Positions 1-5,394 of a stretch of 5,475 nt of DNA are shown here, one piece after another; the stretch's first letter is position 1; each line of letters starts with the position of its first letter. This stretch comes from Candidatus Heimdallarchaeota archaeon (GTDB taxonomy: Archaea; Asgardarchaeota; Heimdallarchaeia; Heimdallarchaeales; Kariarchaeaceae): assembly GCA_021399405.1 (NCBI GenBank), contig JAAFKL010000165.1, positions 1 through 5,475 on the forward strand, in the 5' to 3' direction. Below the pieces are notes generated by a model that saw nothing but the letters and a program-made list of their open reading frames with translations, was not told the DNA's origin and made no database searches. The position numbers and the translations under genes were made by a program.

Positions 1-3
1 ATA

Positions 4-240
4 ATGGCCTTTGCGATTTCATCATGGTTCGGATATAAGGAAACTAAATTTGATAATGTCAAGATTATTGTAATTGCAGAGATAACATGGACTGTTCTTG
101 CAGCAATAATATTCTTCTGGGGCATGATTACTGATGAATTCCCAACTTGGGCTTGGTTAAATGCCATTTTAATGCTGGCATTCGCAGGTGCATTTACATA
201 TTTCTTCTATTATGACAAAAAAGAAGCCCCAGCAGCATAA
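4..240 (+). CDS. Small two-helix membrane protein, possibly the C-terminal part of a larger one
   Basis: The reading frame gives 78 residues from an ATG three bases inside the window to a TAA. The codon before the ATG (ATA) is in frame and open, so the true start may lie outside the window and this could be the tail of a longer membrane protein. Two hydrophobic helices are visible, at about residues 20-42 (rich in Ile, Ala and Trp) and 48-70 (rich in Leu, Ala, Phe and Tyr). They are joined by a short acidic turn (TDEFP) and followed by a charged tail (DKKEAPAA). This is a helical hairpin in the membrane. No signal peptide, catalytic motif or metal site is seen and I do not recognise the family. 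The gene converges with the VOC gene at 331-711. Coding is likely because of the consistent hydrophobic/charged pattern; the function is unknown. Confidence 0.7.
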   Translation: MAFAISSWFGYKETKFDNVKIIVIAEITWTVLAAIIFFWGMITDEFPTWAWLNAILMLAFAGAFTYFFYYDKKEAPAA

Positions 241-264
241 TTGCGTATAGTGCCAGTTATCAGT

Positions 265-332
265 AATTGATTAATCTACATTTGATAAGTATAGATCAAT
301 TGAGATTCTCGCTTATTCAATTTTTCAATTTT
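265..332 (+). terminator. Weak candidate terminator between convergent genes
   Basis: The 90-base gap between the two convergent genes holds an imperfect inverted repeat: ATTGAT at 266-271 pairs with ATCAAT at 295-300, and CTA at 276-278 pairs with TAG at 292-294, leaving a bulge. Two T-tracts follow at 321-325 and 329-332. Archaeal termination mostly uses T-rich tracts, so the T-tracts could end the plus-strand transcript. The stem is AT-only and weak. The T-tracts run into the last codons of the minus-strand gene. Confidence 0.25.
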
Positions 333-711
333 ACTGAAATTGTGTCAAAGATAATATGTTCGAGTCTGGATCTTTGAAATAAGCAAGCTTTGTTCCATCT
401 GGGATAGTTGTTATCCCCTGATCATCTTGACCCATCCCACTATATAGTTCCATCTTTACTCCTTTTTCTTCAAGCTTGTGAACTTTATCTTCTATATTAT
501 CAACTATCCAACCCATGGCTGTGAATTTCTTCGGAGTGAAATCTGGTAAGTGATTTATACGTAATAACACACCATTTAACTCAAAAATTAAGGCATATTC
601 GTCTCGTCCTTTATAATTTAATCCAAGTGTATTTTCATAAAATTCCTTACTGAGATCTAAATCTTTTGAACCCAGGAAGGTTACAATCTTAAAATCATTA
701 AGCATAATCAT
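331..711 (-). CDS. VOC-fold protein (glyoxalase/bleomycin resistance/dioxygenase-like)
   Basis: At 126 residues this has the usual single-chain VOC length, with two beta-alpha-beta-beta-beta halves. The first half includes the typical helix LSKEFYENTLGL (residues 20-31) followed by strands ALIFELNG and VLLRINH. The second starts near residue 66 (GWIVDNIEDKVHKLEEKGV) and ends with the family hallmark YFKDPDSNILSLTQ (111-124). VOC proteins are cytoplasmic and include metal-dependent lyases, dioxygenases and antibiotic-binding proteins. Here the usual ligand positions look changed: no His in strand 1 (VTFLG), no His opening the second half (AMGW), and Ser121 where Glu is common in the last strand (ILSL instead of ILEL). 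It may therefore bind a ligand without metal catalysis. The substrate cannot be told. The start at 711 is the first Met; Met3 (MIML) is an alternative. A weak GTGAG lies just upstream. Confidence 0.9.
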   Translation of the reverse strand: MIMLNDFKIVTFLGSKDLDLSKEFYENTLGLNYKGRDEYALIFELNGVLLRINHLPDFTPKKFTAMGWIVDNIEDKVHKLEEKGVKMELYSGMGQDDQGITTIPDGTKLAYFKDPDSNILSLTQFQ

Positions 712-734
712 TAACTTCTCACTTATTATTTGAA

Positions 735-749
735 GTATATTATTTGGGG
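735..749 (-). promoter_or_regulatory. Candidate TATA box of the VOC gene
   Basis: On the minus strand the sequence CCCCAAATAATATAC lies with its AT core centred about 29 bases before the VOC start codon. Archaeal TATA boxes sit about 25 bases before the transcription start, so the mRNA would have almost no leader. Another AT-rich stretch (AAATAATAAG, 722-731) is too close to the ATG to fit. The call rests on position and composition only. Confidence 0.35.
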
Positions 750-790
750 ATTCCTGAAATCGATATTAAAATTATCAACCGATTAAATAT

Positions 791-950
791 TGATTGTAAA
801 TACAATTGCTACATCATACCATTGTAATTAATTATTTCTCAAAGCAACCTAGTTAAATACAATTATTACGAATATAAACTGGTAATTATCATATGATAGT
901 GTCAGAAATACAAAGCTTAAATAAATTCATGAGCATTTCATGATTGTACA
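791..950. promoter_or_regulatory. Cluster of ATTGTA/TACAAT half-sites, possible operator region
   Basis: The half-site ATTGTA or its complement TACAAT occurs five times: 793-798, 801-806, 821-826, 858-863 and 943-948. The first two form the perfect inverted repeat ATTGTAAATACAAT. TGATTGTA is repeated at 791-798 and 941-948, and TAAATACAATT at 797-807 and 854-864. Two 6-bp arms around a 2-bp spacer are typical of a dimeric (winged) helix-turn-helix regulator site. The region lies between the divergent VOC gene and tRNA-Trp, about 80 bases upstream of the VOC start. The DNA is very AT-rich and the hexamer also occurs elsewhere in the window, so part of this may be chance. No regulator gene is present. 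Confidence 0.35.
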
Positions 951-970
951 GATTAATTTTATTGATCTGT
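948..970. repeat. Inverted repeat / hairpin upstream of tRNA-Trp, over its likely TATA region
   Basis: ACAGAT (948-953) is complementary to ATCTGT (965-970), and AAT (955-957) to ATT (961-963). The remaining pair, T954 with G964, can wobble in RNA. The result is a 10-pair stem with a three-base TTT loop. Its centre is about 30 bases before the first base of the tRNA, where an archaeal TATA box is expected (AT core about 955-962). It could be an operator over the promoter, or simply an AT-rich promoter that happens to be symmetrical. Confidence 0.4.
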
Positions 971-988
971 CTCCCAGGTTGCTTATTC

Positions 989-1090
989 GGGAACATGGCG
1001 TAACCTGGCAGCGTTACTGGCTCCAGATTGGGTACATTTTGTACCCCAAGAACAAACCAGTGGGTCCGGGTTCAAATCCCGGTGTTCCCA
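989..1090 (+). tRNA. tRNA-Trp (anticodon CCA), intron-containing
   Basis: All parts of the cloverleaf can be read. The acceptor stem GGGAACA (989-995) pairs perfectly with TGTTCCC (1083-1089), and A1090 is the discriminator base, as usual for archaeal tRNA-Trp. The D arm is GCGT (998-1001) with GCGT (1011-1014), loop AACCTGGCA. The anticodon stem ACTGG (1016-1020) pairs with CCAGT (1057-1061). The anticodon CCA is at 1023-1025 and decodes UGG. The variable loop has four bases (GGGT), and A1003 can form the 15-48 Levitt pair with T1065. The T arm is CCGGG (1066-1070) with CCCGG (1078-1082), loop TTCAAAT. Removing the 29-base intron leaves 73 nt. CCA is not encoded. The gene stands alone between the VOC gene and a possible gene remnant. 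Confidence 0.97.
1027..1055 (+). other. tRNA-Trp intron at position 37/38 (archaeal splice motif)
   Basis: Bases 1021-1026 (CTCCAG) and 1056 (A) make the mature anticodon loop, leaving 29 intron bases. The intron folds as GGGTAC (1030-1035) with GTACCC (1041-1046), loop ATTTT, extended by TT/AA past a bulged C1047. The bulge-helix-bulge spacing is exact: a 3-nt bulge at 1025-1027, a 4-nt segment 1021-1024 opposite 1050-1053, and a 3-nt bulge at 1054-1056. Each cut would fall between the second and third bulge base. In the central helix only C1024-G1050 and T1022-A1052 pair; C1023/A1051 and C1021/C1053 do not. Because bases 1027 and 1056 are both A, the boundary could shift by one base. The intron would be removed by the archaeal tRNA-splicing endonuclease. 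Confidence 0.8.
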
Positions 1091-1101
1091 TTTTATTTAT
1101 T
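1091..1101 (+). terminator. T-rich terminator of tRNA-Trp
   Basis: Directly after the discriminator base comes a T-rich run (TTTTATTTATT). Archaeal RNA polymerase stops at such tracts without needing a hairpin. Its position right at the 3' end of the tRNA supports the call. Confidence 0.5.
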
Positions 1102-1145
1102 CAGCAATCAGTATCAGATTTCTCCGCTTATTGATAATGACTTAA

Positions 1146-1238
1146 GTTGATAATCCCCTTGATCGATCGGAAATTAGTGATGACAGAAGAAAAGAAATTA
1201 TTGAAGAGATAAGAACTAAATTTGCTGAAATTCTATGA
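1146..1238 (+). pseudogene. Start-less open frame resembling a protein C-terminus (possible gene remnant)
   Basis: Thirty codons are open between a TAA at 1143-1145 and a TGA at 1236-1238. The translation begins VDNPLDRSEISDDRR and continues into a charged amphipathic helix rich in Glu, Ile, Arg and Lys, ending FAEIL. It reads more like a real protein end than like translated AT-rich spacer. It contains no ATG, GTG or TTG start in frame. It lies 55 bases after tRNA-Trp, a class of site where elements integrate and leave fragments, but no integrase or duplicated tRNA end is visible. It may be the last piece of a decayed gene, or chance. No family is recognised. Confidence 0.25.
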
Positions 1239-1280
1239 GCGAATGTATAATATTTCGATTTTATTGAATAGTTAAGTATT

Positions 1281-3686
1281 TCATTGAATTCTTCTATTTA
1301 CTTTGGTTGCGACTATTAAGCATACTATCGCAAGTGAAGTTAGAAAGGGTGTTGGAGTTGTTGTGCTTGCTGGTGGTGTTGTTAAAGGATGTTTTATCTC
1401 AATTGCAAATGACCCACCAGAGGATTCCATAACTTCAGCATTGAGGGATGGATATGTTCCTATATTCCAGATCCATCCAATAGCATAGTTTCGGATGATA
1501 TTCTTGAACAAAAGCGTAATACTCCAATCAGTAGTGAAATCAATCTCATAATTTAGATCACTAATTTCAACAACCCCATTCTGAACTCCTGATAGACTAC
1601 TTGGGAATGTTAATTCCACATCCAAAGTCAAAGCATCTTCTGTGAAATCTAGATTAGAATTATCAAATCCAACTTGGTCTGAATTAAGAAATCCAGTTAC
1701 ATGGGATGTAATAGCCATGGAGGCAGTTAAAATGAAATCATAGATGAAATAGTCAAGCACATTTAGAATTGGTCTTGCTTCAGGTTTCAAAGTATCAACT
1801 ACTTGATAAATTATATACCAAAGATCAAGACTGATATCTGCGGATAGTAATGTTCCAACAAATTTTGGAGAAATCACCAATGAATCTAGAGTAAGAAAGC
1901 TCACTCCCAGATCAACATCTTCCACTTCATACTCTGTAAGACCTACTGCATCAAGCACCGGAATGATATTACTAGCATCAAAATCAACAACAAGTTGTCC
2001 ATCATTTACAAAGGTGGTATTCAGTTGAATAAACCAGTACGCAAACTCAATTTGACAAGTGAAATTATAGTAAAATGTTGTAATCATTTTTTGTGAATTA
2101 GATAATGTTAAACTAGCAGTCGTAGTAGATCCTGGTGAAATAAAAGATGGATGTTTGACTTCAATCTCTCCAGGAAAGCCAAGTGTCACACCAATATCTA
2201 GTTGTGAAGTTATTTTTAATTTGGAATCCTTAGCTTTTGTAATAGCCCCAGCATCAGTTACTATTTTCTCATAAGAGCTAATGAGGTAGGGTGCAGTAAA
2301 TACTTGAGTGACATCAAAGGTGAATGGGGCAGTGATTGGTATATCAATTCCGACATAAGACCAACTATGGGTTCCGTTTGCAAATGTACCATCAATCTCA
2401 GAATACCATGATTTTAGGAGAGTATTGTTTAAATCACTAATTGCATATGCTTGCCCATAATATGTTCCACCAGGACCGAAATCAAAGGTATGATATGAAG
2501 TATCAACAGTCATTTCAGTTGTTGTGAAACCAGCTGGAGATACTCTTCTGACATCCTTGGACATGAATATATCATATCCCCAATCTAGCATTTCGTTAAT
2601 ATTATGATATTCTGCTGATTGTGTTGTATCAGTTCCTAATAATTCGTCAAGTTGATCATTAATCTCATTTGTGAATTCCACCTCCCCAATGACTGCATTT
2701 TCTTCAAATATCACAATATTTTCATTAGGAAATCCAGGTAAATCTGTGTACTGGTAACCATTGAAAACATAACGATAAGGATTGAATATATCGGTTGTAT
2801 CAAGATATATCAATAATCCCTCAAAATCATTCTCGTGTAGATTAAAGCTGTAAGCCCCACCATCGGGTGAATACTCTGCATCCCAATAAAAGAAGTATTG
2901 TAAAACAAGTGATTCATGTGTACCGTCTGTACCTGCAATTACCCTTCCACTCACAAGATCAGGCATCTCCGTTTCAGCAGTTTCATCATCAACAGAAAGG
3001 TATGGTTTGTATTCTTCAAGCAGATCTCCTGCTGATAAAATTTTAGAGCCAAGGGAATATGCTTTGAAATCAATGGTTACAGTTGCGTCCCCGATATCAG
3101 TAACTAATACTTCTGTTTTGTTTGTGAAAGATGTTATTTCATAAGAAATTAATCCAAGACTATCGTCAGTATCAGTATCAGATTCTCTAACTTCAAGCAA
3201 CAATGAATGACGATACACAATCTCATCGAGAAGATTTATTGAAGTATCGATATCTTCACCATCATTCAAAGAATATTCATTACCAACAGTAGGATATCTA
3301 GAATAATTTCCATTGGCTGTTCCTTCAATAAATATTTCACCTGCTCCTTGCAAGGTACCGTCATGATCATTAGCAACAAAAATATTAATTACAGTCACAA
3401 CTAATCGAAATTGATCAAGTGTAATACCAGTTAAATCATCATCATAGTTGAAAACCTCAGAACCTGGTACTGAAAGATCAGTGATGTTATTGTCTATAAA
3501 ACTAGTGACCTCTGGAGGTGTGAAATTATATTCCTTAATCGCATCAATTGATTTGAAATAATCATACTTAAACATAGTATCAATAGTAGTAGTTGTCTCC
3601 GGGCCAATTTCCCCAATGACAGAAGTACTCCCAAAAATGAGTATTACTCCCATCCCATACACAAAAAATAACTTCTTTGTAATCAT
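1281..3686 (-). CDS. Large secreted, C-terminally anchored surface protein of unknown function
   Basis: The product has 801 residues. Residues 2-6 are basic (ITKKL), 6-20 hydrophobic, and a signal-peptidase site is plausible near residue 25. The body is beta-rich, acidic and almost free of Cys (only C544 and C789), as expected outside the cell. About eight N-glycosylation sequons can be read (N54, N67, N127, N189, N420, N437, N541, N556). Residues 768-780 form a Thr/Pro stalk, followed by a short hydrophobic helix (781-796) and a basic end (KVNRRIQ), the layout of archaeal PGF-CTERM-like sorting signals, though the PGF motif itself is not present (PTPF instead). Residues 259-313 include YFFYWDAEYSPDGG and HENDFEG (284-290), recalling the HE-x-D-W-E core of NPP1/Vps62-like folds; this link is tentative. 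The start at 3686 is the first Met and opens the signal peptide. I do not recognise the family as a whole. Confidence 0.88.
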   Translation of the reverse strand: MITKKLFFVYGMGVILIFGSTSVIGEIGPETTTTIDTMFKYDYFKSIDAIKEYNFTPPEVTSFIDNNITDLSVPGSEVFNYDDDLTGITLDQFRLVVTVINIFVANDHDGTLQGAGEIFIEGTANGNYSRYPTVGNEYSLNDGEDIDTSINLLDEIVYRHSLLLEVRESDTDTDDSLGLISYEITSFTNKTEVLVTDIGDATVTIDFKAYSLGSKILSAGDLLEEYKPYLSVDDETAETEMPDLVSGRVIAGTDGTHESLVLQYFFYWDAEYSPDGGAYSFNLHENDFEGLLIYLDTTDIFNPYRYVFNGYQYTDLPGFPNENIVIFEENAVIGEVEFTNEINDQLDELLGTDTTQSAEYHNINEMLDWGYDIFMSKDVRRVSPAGFTTTEMTVDTSYHTFDFGPGGTYYGQAYAISDLNNTLLKSWYSEIDGTFANGTHSWSYVGIDIPITAPFTFDVTQVFTAPYLISSYEKIVTDAGAITKAKDSKLKITSQLDIGVTLGFPGEIEVKHPSFISPGSTTTASLTLSNSQKMITTFYYNFTCQIEFAYWFIQLNTTFVNDGQLVVDFDASNIIPVLDAVGLTEYEVEDVDLGVSFLTLDSLVISPKFVGTLLSADISLDLWYIIYQVVDTLKPEARPILNVLDYFIYDFILTASMAITSHVTGFLNSDQVGFDNSNLDFTEDALTLDVELTFPSSLSGVQNGVVEISDLNYEIDFTTDWSITLLFKNIIRNYAIGWIWNIGTYPSLNAEVMESSGGSFAIEIKHPLTTPPASTTTPTPFLTSLAIVCLIVATKVNRRIQ

Positions 3687-3730
3687 TTTATCGTTCTTCC
3701 CAAGAATATTGAAAAGGATTTGGCAGATTC

Positions 3731-3743
3731 CTATTATTTTTAG
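3731..3743 (-). promoter_or_regulatory. Candidate TATA box of the surface-protein gene
   Basis: On the minus strand CTAAAAATAATAG is centred about 50 bases before the start codon, which would put transcription start near 3712 and give a leader of about 25 bases. GGGAAG about 10 bases before the ATG is only a poor Shine-Dalgarno match. The upstream gene ends 96 bases away without a T-tract, so read-through from it is also possible. Confidence 0.35.
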
Positions 3744-3782
3744 AGTAATTTTAGTCTATTAACTTACTTTGTGAAATTTAAA

Positions 3783-4970
3783 TCATGTTTCAGCTTTGAA
3801 TTTATTGATCAAATCCGGAACAACCTCAAACGCTTTTAGATCCTTATGGAATGGAGTGGGTAAAGCTATTCCTCGATGTTCCAACAATAAGAGGAAGCCA
3901 TGAACAACTTTCTCATAGGTAGCCTTCTTGATTCGAGAATTCTCAGGTACTCCAAACTCATCTAGTCTAATTGCATCTGAAAGCCTAACCATAGAACCTG
4001 GAGGTTTTTCAGTTAAACTGTAAAACATGGATTCAAAACCTTTCACGAATTTCTTTCTTTCATTATTATTGTAACCCCACTTTGCAGCTTCACTGATAAG
4101 ACAATCGGAACAATTTTGAATTTCTCTTGTTTTTGTTTTGTTTTTAAGCAATTCAGGTTTTTCATTTTGAAATTCCCAATGAGGATTGTAAGAAGATCTT
4201 ATTATTAAATAATCTGAGAATTTGAGTTTAGATATTGGGTACTCCCTATCCTTTATTACATGATCTTTGAGAATAGTGTTAACCTTGGTGATAGTGTCTT
4301 TCAATAATTTGTTTTTAGGGGTTTTTGGATGTTTAATGGCTTTACGAAAATATTCACCTGGAAGAAATTCAGAATAAAACCACTTATTGGCATAAGTCGT
4401 GGCTGATAAGAGGCGATCTACGGATTTTGCAACTAATGATTTCTTTCTTACATTTCTTCTAATGAATTGACGTATCTCACGAGTCAAGGAATCTATTTGA
4501 TTGTTAAATCTTTGAAATGCTTTCACTTTTTTCCCACTCAGTTCTTGCATTCGCTGAATTAATCTTTCTTCTTCCTCTTCAAAATCATTTAGGCTAGCAG
4601 TCATTTCCTCTTTAAATTCAAGGAATTCATTCATAATTGATGTATTAAATGTATGGATCGTATCCATGAACGATCCTTCGAGTTGTTGTTGAAGAGTTGC
4701 TATATCTGTATTTTGAGAGTTAATCAATTCTGAAATCTCGCTGATAGCGAAATTTGTATATTCATTTATTTTTTCAACCGACAAACTCCCATCCTCTTGA
4801 AGTACTTCTCGAATTAATTCTTTCTGTTCTTCAAGAGTTATTTCCCCTGCTTTCTTGCCTTTAAATTTTTTGTATAATGACCCTGCTGCTTTCTCTGCAA
4901 CCTTTCCACCTATTTTCTTTGATAAAGATATAGTTGAACTCATCAAAAGTATCCCGGAGATTGGATCCAT
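3783..4970 (-). CDS. Coiled-coil protein with hydrophobic Gly-rich N-terminus; unknown function
   Basis: The product has 395 residues. Residues 1-40 form a hydrophobic then Gly/Ala/Lys-rich amphipathic stretch (MDPISGILLMSS, IGGKVAEKAAGSLYKKF) that could insert into or lie on a membrane. It is not a normal signal peptide, because the hydrophobic part is short and starts directly after MDP. Residues about 45-175 form a long helical region with heptad-like spacing, including an acidic run EEEEE (131-135), consistent with a coiled coil or helical bundle. Residues about 180-395 look like a mixed, mostly helical domain with one CxxC (C287, C290), a basic segment around 272-282 and a hydrophobic helix near 352-364 (YEKVVHGFLLLLEHRG). 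No nucleotide-binding, protease or nuclease motif is seen. It is probably cytoplasmic or attached to the inner membrane face. The surface-protein gene follows on the same strand after 96 bases. The start at 4970 is the first Met and fits the TATA box at 5001-5013. Confidence 0.88.
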   Translation of the reverse strand: MDPISGILLMSSTISLSKKIGGKVAEKAAGSLYKKFKGKKAGEITLEEQKELIREVLQEDGSLSVEKINEYTNFAISEISELINSQNTDIATLQQQLEGSFMDTIHTFNTSIMNEFLEFKEEMTASLNDFEEEEERLIQRMQELSGKKVKAFQRFNNQIDSLTREIRQFIRRNVRKKSLVAKSVDRLLSATTYANKWFYSEFLPGEYFRKAIKHPKTPKNKLLKDTITKVNTILKDHVIKDREYPISKLKFSDYLIIRSSYNPHWEFQNEKPELLKNKTKTREIQNCSDCLISEAAKWGYNNNERKKFVKGFESMFYSLTEKPPGSMVRLSDAIRLDEFGVPENSRIKKATYEKVVHGFLLLLEHRGIALPTPFHKDLKAFEVVPDLINKFKAET

Positions 4971-5000
4971 TAGGAGAATTGATGGAAAGGTAAATATAAA

Positions 5001-5013
5001 GATTTTATATAAA
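5001..5013 (-). promoter_or_regulatory. TATA box of the 395-residue coiled-coil protein gene
   Basis: The minus strand reads TTTATATAAAATC, a good match to the archaeal TATA consensus, preceded by CGAAA as a possible BRE. Its core centre is about 38 bases before the start codon, placing transcription start near 4982 and leaving a leader of about 12 bases. No Shine-Dalgarno GGAGG is present on the coding strand (the leader ends TTCTCCTA), so initiation is probably on a short or leaderless-type mRNA. Confidence 0.55.
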
Positions 5014-5394
5014 TTTCGTTTTTATGGTAATAAGACTAAATGATATATCAAAAAAAATTATCCTAAAATTTTGCAATTGCGTTAAATAGAGATCCTAATG
5101 GGAATTGACTCTGTACTGAGAAGTGAAAAAAATATAATACATACAAATTTGCTTTAATGTCAAGTATAAATAACTATATCATGGTGAATAGGGATTACAG
5201 TAAATTCCAAGTAAAGATATTTCGAAGCAAATCACTATTGCAAATATATTTGTAAATTCATATCTGAAGAAAACAAAGATAGTTCGCTTTTTTCGGGTAT
5301 TGGGAAATATTTCAAAATCTATTTTCACATTGAGGGGATTCTATTCATCTCGGGGTTTAGGAAAGTTCATAAAGAATTTCTGCAGTTTACATTT
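5014..5394. other. AT-rich intergenic region without a convincing complete gene
   Basis: Only very short frames with start codons occur here: 19 codons from ATG 5098 and 24 codons from ATG 5181 (ending 5255). Neither has a recognisable product. A perfect 12-bp palindrome CAAATATATTTG lies at 5241-5252, extendable to 5238-5255 through one G/T position. From 5215 onward the plus-strand frame that contains the right-edge gene is open but lacks a start codon before 5395. No RNA gene, CRISPR or insertion sequence is seen. Confidence 0.5.

Noticed and set aside
940..1134. Plus-strand 64-codon open frame starting MIVQINFID
   Set aside because: It runs straight through the tRNA-Trp gene and its intron. 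The tRNA structure explains the sequence, and the translation has no protein-like pattern.
1303..1488. Plus-strand 61-codon open frame
   Set aside because: It is the complement of the surface protein's C-terminal coding region, whose stalk, helix and basic tail make clear sense on the minus strand.
2101..2125. Repeated Thr codons in the surface gene as a tandem repeat
   Set aside because: The Thr-rich runs (residues 31-34, 521-523, 769-780) are short and use different codons; no DNA-level tandem repeat is present.
4855..5043. Plus-strand 62-codon open frame
   Set aside because: It overlaps the start of the 395-residue gene and its TATA box on the opposite strand, and shows no recognisable features.
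5241..5252. Perfect palindrome CAAATATATTTG as an operator
   Set aside because: A 12-bp AT-only-core palindrome is expected by chance about once or twice in AT-rich DNA of this length, and no gene start lies at a matching distance.
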